This document shows positions 40,317 to 49,080 of a stretch of DNA of 64,000 nucleotides, one piece after another. The notes under the pieces were generated by a model. The model ran no database searches. It had not been told where the DNA came from and worked only from the letters and a program-made list of their open reading frames with translations. The position numbers and the translations under genes are program-made. Each line of letters begins with the position of its first letter. Position 1 is the first letter of the stretch. Source of the stretch: Mycobacterium sp. BK086 (lineage in GTDB: Bacteria > Actinomycetota > Actinomycetes > Mycobacteriales > Mycobacteriaceae); NCBI GenBank assembly GCA_004362315.1, contig SNWL01000004.1, positions 434,001 to 498,000 of the forward strand, in the 5' to 3' direction.

Positions 40317-40520
40317 TCAGACTGCGCGCACGCCTGTGGCCTGCGGTCCCTTGGGGCTCTGACCGACCTCGAACTCGACCCGTTGGTTCTCCTCAAGGGT
40401 GCGGAAGCCCGACCCCTGAATTTCCGTGTAGTGGACGAACACGTCGGCAGAGCCGTCCTCGGGTGCAATGAACCCGAAACCCTTCTCGGCGTTGAACCAC
40501 TTCACAGTTCCCTGTGGCAT
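40317..40520 (-). CDS. cspA: Cold shock protein CspA
   Basis: A 67-residue single cold-shock domain binding single-stranded RNA/DNA as a chaperone. RNP1 [11 protein letters not shown] and RNP2 DVFVHYTEI are present; the start [16 protein letters not shown] is the standard one. ATG 40520 has AGGAAAG about 10 nt upstream. The leader upstream may be long, since no -10 box sits close to the start, which would suit cold-regulated translation. A stem-loop terminator follows. Confidence 0.96.
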   Translation of the reverse strand: MPQGTVKWFNAEKGFGFIAPEDGSADVFVHYTEIQGSGFRTLEENQRVEFEVGQSPKGPQATGVRAV

Positions 40521-40811
40521 CTTTCGTACTTTCCTTCTCTTCCAACCGGGAGCGGTCGACCGAGTTTTCGGCAAACCGGGCCCGTTCCGACCGCCATCCT
40601 TCGTGGAGTCGTCGGAACTCACCCGACCTACAGACCCTCGCAGGAACCGCGATCGCAACGTCGATCCTGCGAGTGTTTGGAACACGAACACAGAAGCTGC
40701 GACCGCCCTTATCCAATCATGTCCGAGGCTCCTGCGACAGTCTCGGTGCTACTAACTGATGAACAATTCGATACGGGGCTGTAGATATTTTTTCGAAAGG
40801 GTTGATTTCAA

Positions 40812-43139
40812 ATGGTGAGTTTCGGCAGCGAGCTGCTTAACGCGGCCGTCGCCGGCGCCGAATCCTCGCCGGACGCACTGCGTCACGTGGCCGAGCTGCC
40901 CGCCCGCCAAGCCCTCGGCGCGGACTGGCCTGCCTGGGCTGATCCAGATGTCCTCCGCGCGTTCCATGATCACGGAATCGAGCGTCCCTGGTCGCATCAG
41001 GTGCGCGCCGCCGAGCTCGCCCACTCCGGACATCATGTCGTGATTAGCACCGGTACGGCATCGGGTAAGTCGGTGGCGTTTCAATTGCCGATCATGGATG
41101 TGCTGGCGCGTGATCCGCGTGCCAGGGCACTTTATTTGTCCCCGACGAAAGCGCTCGGTCACGACCAATTACGTACCGCCCATTCATTGACCACAGCGGT
41201 GCCCGCGCTGGCCGATGTCGCACCCACGTCCTATGACGGTGACACCTCAACCGAGATACGCAGATTCGCCCGCGAACGCTCGCGCTGGTTGTTCTCCAAC
41301 CCGGACATGATCCACCTGTCGCTGCTGCGCAACCACGCCCGCTGGGCGGTGTTCCTGCGCGGCTTGCGCTACATCGTGGTCGACGAATGCCATTACTACC
41401 GCGGGATTTTCGGCTCGAACGTGGCGATGGTGTTGCGCAGGCTGCTGCGGCTGTGCGAGCGCTATGCACCAGCTTCGGCGCCTGGTCCCACGGTGATCTT
41501 CGCCAGCGCGACCACCGCCGCACCGGGGGAAACGGCCGCGGAATTGATCGGGCAGACGGTGGCTGCGGTGACCGAGGACGGGTCCCCGCACGGCGCCAGG
41601 ACGGTGGCATTGTGGGAGCCCGAATTACGCACCGACCTGCTCGGCGAAAACGGCGCGCCGGTGCGACATTCGGCGGGTTCGGAAGCCGCGAGGATGATGG
41701 CCGATTTGGTTGCTGAAGGTGCACGGACGTTGACGTTTGTGCGGTCCCGGCGCGGTGCGGAGCTGACGGCGCTGGGCGCGCGGGCACGCCTCGAGGACAT
41801 CGCGCCGCAGCTGCAGGACACCGTGGCGTCCTACCGGGCGGGCTACCTTGCCGAGGACCGGCGCGAGCTGGAACGGGCGCTGTCCGACGGCGATCTGCGC
41901 GGGCTGGCGACGACGAACGCGCTCGAGCTGGGTATCGACATCGCCGGGTTGGACGCGGTACTGCTGGCGGGCTTCCCGGGCACTGTCGCCTCGTTCTGGC
42001 AGCAGGCCGGCCGGTCGGGGCGGCGCGGCCAGAGCGCGCTGGTGGTCCTGATCGCCCGCGACGACCCGTTGGACACCTACCTGGTGCACCATCCGGAGGC
42101 GCTGCTGGACAAGCCGGTCGAGCGGGTCGTCATCGATCCGGCAAACCCCTATGTGCTGGGCCCCCAACTGCTCTGCGCCGCGACCGAACTGCCGCTGGAC
42201 GAGGCAGAGGTGCGTCGCTGGGAGGCGGAGCCGGTGGCCGCCGAGCTCGTCGACGACGGGTTGCTGCGCAGGCGCGGGGGCAAATATTTCCCCGCCGCCG
42301 GACTGGATCCGCATCCCGCCGTGGACATCCGGGGTTCGGCCGGGGGCCACATCGCGATCGTGGAGGCCGGCACCGGCCGGATGCTGGGCAGCACGGGCGC
42401 GGGTCAGGCGCCGGCGGCGGTTCATCCCGGTGCGGTGTATCTGCACCAGGGCGAGAGTTATGTGGTCGACTCGCTGAGCTTCGAAGACGGTGTGGCATTC
42501 GTGCACGCCGAGGATCCCGGGTACACCACGTTCGCGCGGGAGATCACCGATATCGCGATCACCGGAACCGGTGAGCGCCTCCACTACGGCGCGGTGACGA
42601 TGGGCCTGGTGCCGGTTTCGGTGACCCACCGGGTGATCGGGTACCTGCGCCGCCGGTTGTCCGGGGAGGTCATCGATTTCATCGAGCTCGACATGCCCGA
42701 GCATTGCCTGCCCACCACTGCAGTGATGTATACGATCACCCCGGAAGCACTGGTGGACAATGGAATTGAGCTCCTTCGGGTACCGGGGGCGCTCCACGCG
42801 GCCGAGCACGCCGCGATCGGCCTGTTGCCGCTGGTGGCCAGCTGCGATCGCGGGGACATCGGTGGCCTGTCGACCGCGATCGGTGCCGACGGGTTGCCCA
42901 CGGTGTTCGTCTACGACGGACATCCCGGTGGGGCGGGTTTCGCCGAGCGCGGTTATCGATTGGCCAGCACCTGGCTGGGAGCGACCGCGGCGGCGATCGA
43001 AGCGTGTGAATGCCCGCAGGGCTGCCCGTCATGCGTGCAGTCACCGAAGTGCGGCAACGGGAATGACCCGCTGGACAAGGCTGGCGCGGTGCGAGTCCTC
43101 AAACTCGTCCTGGCGCAACTGGCCGGCGGCGATGCCTGA
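40812..43139 (+). CDS. DEAD/DEAH-box helicase with DUF1998 domain (SftH/MrfA-like)
   Basis: A 775-residue superfamily 2 helicase. Walker A is STGTASGKSVAF, motif II is VVDECHYY (DECH), motif III is FASATTA and motif VI is QQAGRSGRRGQ. The C-terminal DUF1998/MZB region ends with four Cys, CECPQGCPSCVQSPKCG, that bind zinc. MrfA of Bacillus repairs mitomycin lesions and SftH of mycobacteria is a 3'-5' helicase, so a DNA repair role is likely. ATG 40812 follows an A/T-rich leader divergent from cspA. Confidence 0.92.
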   Translation: MVSFGSELLNAAVAGAESSPDALRHVAELPARQALGADWPAWADPDVLRAFHDHGIERPWSHQVRAAELAHSGHHVVISTGTASGKSVAFQLPIMDVLARDPRARALYLSPTKALGHDQLRTAHSLTTAVPALADVAPTSYDGDTSTEIRRFARERSRWLFSNPDMIHLSLLRNHARWAVFLRGLRYIVVDECHYYRGIFGSNVAMVLRRLLRLCERYAPASAPGPTVIFASATTAAPGETAAELIGQTVAAVTEDGSPHGARTVALWEPELRTDLLGENGAPVRHSAGSEAARMMADLVAEGARTLTFVRSRRGAELTALGARARLEDIAPQLQDTVASYRAGYLAEDRRELERALSDGDLRGLATTNALELGIDIAGLDAVLLAGFPGTVASFWQQAGRSGRRGQSALVVLIARDDPLDTYLVHHPEALLDKPVERVVIDPANPYVLGPQLLCAATELPLDEAEVRRWEAEPVAAELVDDGLLRRRGGKYFPAAGLDPHPAVDIRGSAGGHIAIVEAGTGRMLGSTGAGQAPAAVHPGAVYLHQGESYVVDSLSFEDGVAFVHAEDPGYTTFAREITDIAITGTGERLHYGAVTMGLVPVSVTHRVIGYLRRRLSGEVIDFIELDMPEHCLPTTAVMYTITPEALVDNGIELLRVPGALHAAEHAAIGLLPLVASCDRGDIGGLSTAIGADGLPTVFVYDGHPGGAGFAERGYRLASTWLGATAAAIEACECPQGCPSCVQSPKCGNGNDPLDKAGAVRVLKLVLAQLAGGDA

Positions 43140-43362
43140 TCGTCGTGCCGACCGGACCCCTCGAACGGTCGACTCCCACGCTGCGGGCACGCCACGCGTA
43201 CTGGCGAAGCGCCCCGCACTGCTGGAGGCGTAGCGAAAATACCGAACGGTAACTGCGAGCGCAAGGAAATCGGCCGCACGGCGATTTGCTGGACCAAATT
43301 GTCGGTTTTCACCTGCGGCTTCCCCTGGTGTGCATGCCGAGGTGGGTGCCAGGTGGCGTCGT

Positions 43363-43368
43363 TAAACT
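43363..43368 (+). promoter_or_regulatory. -10 box for Rv3651-like gene
   Basis: TAAACT, 6 nt before ATG 43375; leaderless spacing. The 230 bp upstream hold no convincing gene. Confidence 0.6.
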
Positions 43369-43374
43369 GCGTCC

Positions 43375-44370
43375 ATGACCCACGATTGGCTGCTCGTGGA
43401 GACACTGGGCACCGAACCCGTGGTGGTGGCACAGGGCCGGCAGATGAAGAACCTGGTGCCGCTGGCGATCTACTTGCGACGCAGCCCCTACCTCGCGGCG
43501 ATCCAAACCGCCATAGCCGAGACCGTGGCGACCGGGAACAGCCTGGCGAGCATCACCCCGAAGAGCGACCGGGTGATCCGCACCGAGCCCGTCCAGATGT
43601 CTGACGGGCGGATGCACGGCGTGCACATGTGGATCGGGCCCGCCGACGCCGAACCGCCGGACCGGCCGATACCCGGCGCATTGAAGTGGGACATCACGCT
43701 GGGGATCGCCACCGACACCATCGAGTCGCTGCTCAACGCGGGTATCGACTCGACCAAGGGCCGACCCTTCACCGAGGACCTGCCCGCACGCGAGTTCAGC
43801 CACGACGAGACCGAGGTGCTGGCACTGGCGACAGACGAGGCGCCAGGCCGAACGTATTGCACCACATGGACTTTCACGGACAAGCGCGGGAAGACCATCC
43901 GGGCCGGCTTCGCCGCACGAACCGCGGTCGAGCTCGTCGAGGACAACACCGAGCATGTGATCGCCCGCGCGATGAATCTGCGCTGCGACCTGGACGATGA
44001 CGGTCTGCCGCCCGATGATCTGGCCCAGCGGATCCTCGATGGCCTGTCGCAGACGGGCGTACACCGCGCGATCGTGGACCTGACTACGTGGAAGCTGGTG
44101 AAGTGGCTCGACGAGCCGTGCCCGCATTACGACTGGCGCCACAGCGTGCAGTTCCATCCCGACGACCACGACAAACTGATCCCGATGGCCGAGGAGTTCG
44201 AGGCAGGCAGCACCAGCCGGGTGGTGCGGCTGCCCGGGGTCGGCAGCGGGTGGGTGCCGATGCACGTCACCGTCAACCGCATGGAGGTCGACGGTGGCAA
44301 CTTCGCCGGGCTGATCACCTTGCGACTGCCCACCGACGCGGAGCTGGCCGAGGCCGGACTGAGCGACTAG
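43375..44370 (+). CDS. Conserved GAF/PAS-like protein (Rv3651-like)
   Basis: A 331-residue mycobacterial protein that I match to Rv3651 by position and sequence style. It starts MTHDWLLVETLGTEPVVVAQGRQMKNLVPL. The middle region (EVLALATDEAPGRTYCTTWTF) and the last third (GVHRAIVDLTTWKLVKWLDEP) read as two sensor-like alpha/beta domains. No catalytic motif is seen, and the ligand and partner are unknown. It sits next to the Tad-like locus, transcribed towards it, and shares its stop (CTAG) with the TadE-like gene 44367-44675. Confidence 0.8.
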   Translation: MTHDWLLVETLGTEPVVVAQGRQMKNLVPLAIYLRRSPYLAAIQTAIAETVATGNSLASITPKSDRVIRTEPVQMSDGRMHGVHMWIGPADAEPPDRPIPGALKWDITLGIATDTIESLLNAGIDSTKGRPFTEDLPAREFSHDETEVLALATDEAPGRTYCTTWTFTDKRGKTIRAGFAARTAVELVEDNTEHVIARAMNLRCDLDDDGLPPDDLAQRILDGLSQTGVHRAIVDLTTWKLVKWLDEPCPHYDWRHSVQFHPDDHDKLIPMAEEFEAGSTSRVVRLPGVGSGWVPMHVTVNRMEVDGGNFAGLITLRLPTDAELAEAGLSD

Positions 44371-44675
44371 CCGACGGGCCCGGCGCGGGCCGCCGCGTGC
44401 GCCCGGCCGCCCAACAGCCTGCCCGTCGCGACATCGACCGCGACCACGACGTCCAGCTCGTCGACATCGCATCCGCTCATCGCCGCGCCCATCGCGCGGC
44501 TCACCGCGGCGGCGTGCCGGCACGCGCTGTCGGCACCACTTGGCAGCCACATGGCCGCGGCCAGCGCGGCCATGTCCGCGCCGGCCTGCGCCCGGTGCCG
44601 TGCCACCACGGCGCTGCCGACCTGGACGCCGCCCAGGGTGATCGCCACCAGGGCGGCGATCAGGATCGCGGCCAA
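44367..44675 (-). CDS. TadE-like pilus-assembly protein (Rv3654c-like)
   Basis: About 102 residues from TTG 44675. One N-terminal transmembrane helix (LAAILIAALVAITLGGVQVGSA) precedes VVARHRAQAGADMAALAAA, the TadE/G pattern of a pseudopilin-like exported protein. The homologous reading continues upstream in frame (RDDTGGATV), where no ATG, GTG or TTG occurs, so the true start is unresolved. Last gene of the ssd-tadA-tadB-tadC-flp-tadE run. The region includes Cys residues (SACRHAAA, MSGCD) that could form a disulfide. Confidence 0.78.
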   Translation of the reverse strand: MAAILIAALVAITLGGVQVGSAVVARHRAQAGADMAALAAAMWLPSGADSACRHAAAVSRAMGAAMSGCDVDELDVVVAVDVATGRLLGGRAHAAARAGPVG

Positions 44676-44697
44676 TACCGTGGCGCCGCCGGTGTCG

Positions 44698-45021
44698 TCA
44701 CGAACCGGGCTCCGCCGCGGCGACGGCGTCGGCTCTGATGACGACTCCCGGGAGCAGCCGGGAGCGCCCGCTGACGGTCGCCACCACAAAGCCGCCGTCA
44801 CGACGCAGTTGCAGGCTCGCACCCGACGGGCCGACCCCGCGCGCCGCCGAAACCGCACCCGCCTGATCGCCCCGAGCGGCCAGCCGCGCCGCCTCCCTGG
44901 CCGCGTCGATGCAGCGCACCTGCATAGCCACCGCGGTGAGACCGGCGGCACAGAGCACGAGCACCAAAACCAGCGCGGCGATAGCAATTGCGGCCTCGAC
45001 CGTCGCGAAACCGCCTTCACC
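44698..45021 (-). CDS. TadE-family protein (Rv3655c-like), start unresolved
   Basis: About 107 residues. The N-terminal GFATVEAAIAIAALVLVLVLCAAGL has the prepilin-like G-x-x-x-V-E before a single membrane helix, the hallmark of TadE minor pilins. It continues QVRCIDAAREAARLAARGD and RRDGGFVVATVSGRSRLLPGVVIRADA. The span is drawn from just after the preceding stop; there is no ATG, GTG or TTG in frame until TTG 44967, which would cut the helix. A GTG at 45018-45020 is in the wrong frame. Non-standard initiation or coupling to the upstream peptide gene is possible. Confidence 0.75.
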   Translation of the reverse strand, partial: GEGGFATVEAAIAIAALVLVLVLCAAGLTAVAMQVRCIDAAREAARLAARGDQAGAVSAARGVGPSGASLQLRRDGGFVVATVSGRSRLLPGVVIRADAVAAAEPGS

Positions 45022-45023
45022 GG

Positions 45024-45230
45024 TTAGGTTTTCGTATTGAGCGCGCGGTTGATGATGTTGGTCAGCGCGCCGACGATCGAGTCGCCGGTTACCACGCTGT
45101 ACAGGATCGCCCCGAACGCTGCGGCGGCAATGGTCCCGATAGCGTATTCGACCGTCGACATCCCGGCATCGTCGACCGCCGCCAGCGCCATCCGCACCTT
45201 CAGCTGACGAATCATGTTGTTGAACAACAT
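45024..45230 (-). CDS. Flp-like small membrane peptide (DUF4244, Rv3656c-like)
   Basis: A 68-residue peptide resembling a Flp major pilin. A basic leader of about 22 residues ends in DDAGMSTVEYAIGTI, with Gly before the cleavage region and the conserved Glu of type IVb pilins, followed by one hydrophobic helix (AAAAFGAILYSVV). It would be the filament subunit if this locus builds a Tad-type structure. ATG 45230 has AGAGGAAA just upstream. No prepilin peptidase is in the window. Confidence 0.88.
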   Translation of the reverse strand: MLFNNMIRQLKVRMALAAVDDAGMSTVEYAIGTIAAAAFGAILYSVVTGDSIVGALTNIINRALNTKT

Positions 45231-45242
45231 TTTTCCTCTCTT

Positions 45243-45815
45243 TCACAGGATCCCTGATGTGAACACATCGCTGGCTAAACCGGCCACCACGGGCACGATG
45301 CCCAGGCAGACGAATGCGGGCAGGAAGCACAGCCCGAGCGGTCCGGCGATCAGCACCGACGCCCGCTCGGCGGCCGCCGATGCGTGGTGGCCGGCGTCCT
45401 GGCGGGATTGTTCGGCGAGTTCGGCCACCCCTTGAGCGAGCGCACTGCCCGACGACGCCGACCGGCGTGCGAGCCGGGCCAGCCCGTCATCACCCTCGTC
45501 CGCTCCGGCAGGTCGGGACCAGGCGGTGTCCGGGTCGGCCCCGAGCGCCAGCAGGTCTGCCGCCCGGCGCAATAGCGCGGCGAGCCGGTCGGGGGCCGAG
45601 GGGGCTGTCGCCGCCGCAGCCGCGGACACCGACATCCCCGCGGACAGGCAGACGGCGAACACGTCGAGCGCCGATGCGGTGGCCAGCGGATCGCTGCGGC
45701 GCCGATGATGAACCGGCGCAACGGAAATCGGGCCCACCGAGATCCGGCGGCGCATCGCGAACGGGCCCGGCGCAATCAGCAGGGCTACGGCGAGCAGCAC
45801 CGCAGCGGCACTCAT
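45243..45815 (-). CDS. TadC-like type II secretion F-domain protein (Rv3657c-like)
   Basis: A 190-residue inner-membrane platform protein. It has an N-terminal helix (AAAVLLAVALLIAPGPFAM), a cytoplasmic part rich in Ala, and a C-terminal helix pair region (VLIAGPLGLCFLPAFVCLGIVPVVAGL) typical of T2SSF proteins. It is about the same size as the M. tuberculosis copy and shorter than full TadC. ATG 45815 overlaps the tadB stop (ATGA). Confidence 0.85.
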   Translation of the reverse strand: MSAAAVLLAVALLIAPGPFAMRRRISVGPISVAPVHHRRRSDPLATASALDVFAVCLSAGMSVSAAAAATAPSAPDRLAALLRRAADLLALGADPDTAWSRPAGADEGDDGLARLARRSASSGSALAQGVAELAEQSRQDAGHHASAAAERASVLIAGPLGLCFLPAFVCLGIVPVVAGLASDVFTSGIL

Positions 45816-46591
45816 GTCAGCAGCCGATCGGTGATGCGGTCGGCCCAGATCAAGCCCGCGCACACCAGGACCGTGCCCGCGATCAGCAGCCCGCCGCCGA
45901 CACCGCCGCCGAGCAGGAACCGCACCGGATGCGCGCCGATCAACTCCCCCAGCAGCACACCGAGCAGCGGCAGACCCGCCAGGATCGCGGCAGTGGCCCG
46001 GGCCCCGGCCAGGCCGGCCTCGACGCGGGCGGTGAAGCGTTGCCGCTCGACGATGTCGCGCTGAGCCGTGCGGATAAGTGCCGCCATCGCCAGCCCGTGG
46101 TCGGCGGCGAGTTGCCAGCACACCGCGAGCCGATCCCACTGCGCGGGAACCGATGTCGAACCGGCGACCGCCCGCAGCCCGGCGCCGACGTCGGCACCGA
46201 GACCGGCGCGCGCGGCGACCGCCCGTAACGCGGTCCCGACCGTCCCGTCCGACTCGTCGGCGGCAATGGCGAAGGCGCGCACGGGGTGTGCACCGACCCG
46301 CAGCTCGCCGACCAGGGTCTCCAGTGCCCCCGCCAGTGTCTGGCCTGCCCGTGCGCGGTCGCGATCACGACGGCGACGGTGCCGGCGTGCGGTCAAGGTC
46401 GCGCCCAGGGCGACCGAGGCGAGCAACACCGCAGGCGGCAGCGTCACCGCGGCCACCACGCCACCGACGACCAGTACCGGCCCGCGCACATCGATCCGTC
46501 GCGTCACCAGACCCAACCGCCAACTCGGCGATGGAGGTGCTGCCAGCACAGCGACCGCTAAAAGCATTGCCGCCAAGGGTATTCCACTCAC
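45812..46591 (-). CDS. TadB-like platform protein (Rv3658c-like)
   Basis: A 259-residue membrane protein with N-terminal hydrophobic helices, an Arg-rich segment (TARRHRRRRDRDRARAGQT), a helical cytoplasmic domain ending QRFTARVEAGLAGARATA and two C-terminal helices. This is the T2SSF layout of TadB. GTG 46591 overlaps the tadA stop (GTGA) and fits the run of coupled genes. It works with TadA and TadC to assemble or secrete the pilus-like structure. Confidence 0.86.
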   Translation of the reverse strand: MSGIPLAAMLLAVAVLAAPPSPSWRLGLVTRRIDVRGPVLVVGGVVAAVTLPPAVLLASVALGATLTARRHRRRRDRDRARAGQTLAGALETLVGELRVGAHPVRAFAIAADESDGTVGTALRAVAARAGLGADVGAGLRAVAGSTSVPAQWDRLAVCWQLAADHGLAMAALIRTAQRDIVERQRFTARVEAGLAGARATAAILAGLPLLGVLLGELIGAHPVRFLLGGGVGGGLLIAGTVLVCAGLIWADRITDRLLT

Positions 46592-47751
46592 GACAGACGC
46601 GCTTCGATCAACGTCTCCAGCTGCTGTCGGCCGTCCTGCCATCCTCCGTCGGCGTGCCAAGCGCTCACCGCATGCACCGCACCGGTGTCCGCGCGGCACA
46701 GCACCGCGATCTCACCGAGCCTGCGTGCGCCGTCACGGCCACGGCACACGTGCACCACGACCTGCACGGCCGCGGCCAGTTGACTGTGCAGCGCGGCACG
46801 GTCGAGCCCGCCCAGCGCGGCGAGCGCCTCCAACCGCGCAGGCACTTCGGCCGGACTGTTGGCGTGCACGGTTCCGGCGCCGCCGTCATGGCCGGTGTTC
46901 AGCGCCGTCAGCAGATCGACGACCTCGGCGCCGCGCACCTCACCGACAACGATCCGGTCGGGTCGCATCCGCAAGGCCTGCCGGACCAGCTGGCGCATCG
47001 TAACCTCGCCTGCGCCTTCGACATTGGCGGCGCGCGCCACCAACCGGACGAGGTGCGGATGCGGTGGCGCGAGTTCGGGTGCGTCTTCCACACAGACGAT
47101 CCGCTCGTTGCCGGAGACTGCACCGAGGGTCGCCGCCAGCAGGGTGGTCTTTCCCGCGCCGGTGCCGCCAGAGACGAGGAAAGCCAGCCGAGCATCGATG
47201 ATGCCGGTGAGCAGCTGGGCCGCCTCGGGCACGATCGCCCCGGACGCGATCAACGCCGCAAGGTCCTGAGTCGCCGGCCGAAGCACCCGAAGCGACAAGC
47301 AGGTCCCGGCGACCGCCACCGGCGGCAGCACCGCATGCAGACGAACCGAGAACTCTCCGGTTCCCAGCCCGGTCAGCTGTCCGTCGACCCATGGCTGGGC
47401 GTCGTCCAACCGCCGGCCGGCGGCCACCGCGAGCCGCTGCGCCAGGCGGCGCACCGCCGCCTCGTCGGCGAATCGGACCGTCGTCGGTCGCAGCCCGGTG
47501 CCGTCATCGACCCACACCGCATCGGGTCCGGTGACCAGAACGTCGGTGGTTCCCGGCGCGCGCAGCAACGGCTCGAGGAGGCCGGCGCCGGTCAGCTCGG
47601 TCTGCAGCACCCGCAGATTGGACAGCACCTCGGTGTCCCCGAGCACTCCCCCGGACTCGGCCCGGATCGCGGCGGCAACCACCGCGGGCCGCAACGACGA
47701 CGACTCGGCGGCCAGCCGTTCGCGAACCCGCTCGACCAGTGAGGCGCTCAT
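46588..47751 (-). CDS. TadA/CpaF-family secretion ATPase (Rv3659c-like)
   Basis: A 387-residue hexameric ATPase powering Tad pilus assembly. Walker A is GGTGAGKTTLL, the Asp box is RIVCVEDAPEL, Walker B is RPDRIVVGEVRGAEVVDLL, and the His box follows in HDGGAGTVHANSP. The N-terminal helical region (RERLAAESSSLRPAVVAAAIR) is CpaF-like. ATG 47751 overlaps the ssd stop (ATGA). Confidence 0.94.
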   Translation of the reverse strand: MSASLVERVRERLAAESSSLRPAVVAAAIRAESGGVLGDTEVLSNLRVLQTELTGAGLLEPLLRAPGTTDVLVTGPDAVWVDDGTGLRPTTVRFADEAAVRRLAQRLAVAAGRRLDDAQPWVDGQLTGLGTGEFSVRLHAVLPPVAVAGTCLSLRVLRPATQDLAALIASGAIVPEAAQLLTGIIDARLAFLVSGGTGAGKTTLLAATLGAVSGNERIVCVEDAPELAPPHPHLVRLVARAANVEGAGEVTMRQLVRQALRMRPDRIVVGEVRGAEVVDLLTALNTGHDGGAGTVHANSPAEVPARLEALAALGGLDRAALHSQLAAAVQVVVHVCRGRDGARRLGEIAVLCRADTGAVHAVSAWHADGGWQDGRQQLETLIEARLS

Positions 47752-48815
47752 GCCGCGCGCACCTGAGCACCAGCCGGCAGCACCCTGAGCACCGCTCGCG
47801 CCGCCGCGCCCAACGGGGACCGCCGCCGCAGCCGCAAACCCCCGCGCTCGAGGCGTTCGGCGAGCATGGGTTCGGGGCGCATGGCCGCCAGCAGTGGTAG
47901 CCCGACAACTCGCGCGGCCTCGGTCGCGCGGAGCCCGCCCGGGTTCGGCCCGCGCACGACCAGCCCGACGTTCGGATTGACCGCGCGCAGCTCGGGCGCC
48001 AGCGCCGAGGCCGCCGCGACGGCGCGGACGTCGCAGGTCGTGATCATGACGACCAGATCGGCGCATTCGAGAGTGGTCGTGACGGCAGAAGTCATTCGCC
48101 GCGGGAGATCACAGATCACAAGCATTCCGCCCCGCCTGCCCGCGTCGACGACGGCTTCGGCGGCCCCGGCATCGATCTCGGGACCGTGCCGTGCGCCGGA
48201 CAGCACGCTCACCCCGCCGTGGTTGGGCAGTGCGTCGCGGACCGCGGCCCAGGCGAGCCGGCCGCCGCGCAGGCTCAGATCGGGCCAGCGCAGTCCTGGG
48301 ACGGACTCGCTGCCCAGCAGCAGATCGATCCCACCGCCCCAGGGATCGAGGTCGACCAGCAGCGATGCCGAGGCGGTCTGCGCAAGCGCGACCGCGAAGA
48401 TCGAGGCACCCGCGCCGCCGCGGCCACCGGCCACGGCGATCACCCGACCTGCGCGTGGCCCGTCCCGCACGGTGTCGGCGGCGTCGGCCAAGTGCCTGAT
48501 CAGCTCACCCTCATCGGCTGGAAGTGCACAAACATGCTGCGCGCCGACGGCCATCGCGGCCGACCAGGTCGGCCCGTCGGGCTCTCGCGAGACGATCAGC
48601 ATCACGCCGTCGCGCCGGGGCATCCCGACGGATTCGCTCCGGCCGGCCGCTTCTTCGTCGAGCAGGATCGCGGCGGCAGCTGACCACGCCCTTCGGGTGG
48701 GTGGCCCTGAGGCCGCCAATGGTCGCAGCCCGGTCGCCGCGGCCACCCGGTCGGCCTGCTCACGCAGCTCGGGGTCGGTGACGAGGATCAAGACAACGCC
48801 GGGGTTGGTGCTCAC
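47748..48815 (-). CDS. ssd: CpaE/MinD-like septum-site protein Ssd
   Basis: A 355-residue ParA-superfamily protein. A receiver-like N-terminal domain (PGVVLILVTDPEL) is followed by a deviant Walker A AVAGGRGGAGASIFA, with Lys replaced, then LLVDLDPWGGGIDLLLG and MLVICDLPRRM. The M. tuberculosis homologue Rv3660c affects septation when overexpressed; CpaE-type proteins place Tad systems at the pole. GTG 48815 is preceded by TAGGTGG. First gene of the Tad-like run. Confidence 0.88.
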   Translation of the reverse strand: MSTNPGVVLILVTDPELREQADRVAAATGLRPLAASGPPTRRAWSAAAAILLDEEAAGRSESVGMPRRDGVMLIVSREPDGPTWSAAMAVGAQHVCALPADEGELIRHLADAADTVRDGPRAGRVIAVAGGRGGAGASIFAVALAQTASASLLVDLDPWGGGIDLLLGSESVPGLRWPDLSLRGGRLAWAAVRDALPNHGGVSVLSGARHGPEIDAGAAEAVVDAGRRGGMLVICDLPRRMTSAVTTTLECADLVVMITTCDVRAVAAASALAPELRAVNPNVGLVVRGPNPGGLRATEAARVVGLPLLAAMRPEPMLAERLERGGLRLRRRSPLGAAARAVLRVLPAGAQVRAA

Positions 48816-48924
48816 CCACCTACCGTCGAATGCCCGGCCCCACGACGCCAGGGGGCTCAGGCCGATCTGGGGATGAAGTTCCGTCTGGGGATGGTCGGCC
48901 AGCACACAATGGTGACGCAACAGT

Positions 48925-48958
48925 GATCCCGGCAACGTTTCTCGAGTTTGCCGGGATC
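48925..48958. repeat. Perfect 11-bp inverted repeat upstream of ssd
   Basis: GATCCCGGCAA (48925-48935) is matched by TTGCCGGGATC (48948-48958) around a 12-nt loop. On the plus strand an A/T-rich run (AAATTTTTT) follows, so it could stop plus-strand transcription. On the minus strand it lies in the ssd leader, just past the 6C terminator. Confidence 0.55.
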
Positions 48959-48976
48959 GACGAAATTTTTTGGTGG

Positions 48977-49074
48977 AAAAAAGGGACGACCCCCGCCAGG
49001 GGGGGAGGAGGCGGAGGTCGTCGTGTATCAGCCCCGGGGGGTCGGGCTGATGCACACCCGGCATAAGCCGAGTA
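48977..49074 (-). ncRNA. 6C small RNA (B11 homologue)
   Basis: A roughly 98-nt transcript on the minus strand. It has two hairpins, each with a run of six or more C in the loop region: the first is 49028-49050 (stem TCAGCCC/GGGCTGA) and the second is the terminator hairpin. That is the definition of the actinobacterial 6C RNA. M. tuberculosis B11 (93 nt) lies at the same place between Rv3660c and Rv3661. A TATAGT -10 box (49081-49086) puts the 5' end near 49074. B11 is reported to affect growth and DNA replication genes; the C-rich loops are thought to pair with G-rich mRNA sites. Confidence 0.88.
48985..49022 (-). terminator. Intrinsic terminator of 6C RNA
   Basis: A 13-bp stem with one wobble (48985-48997 with 49010-49022) and a C7 loop, followed on the minus strand by CC and TTTTTT (48977-48982). 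It is the clearest rho-independent terminator in the window. Confidence 0.9.
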
Positions 49075-49080
49075 ATACTT

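Noticed and set aside
40521..40811. Coding frames in both directions between cspA and the helicase gene
   Set aside because: All are short, cover the cspA leader and have no ribosome-binding site or family features.
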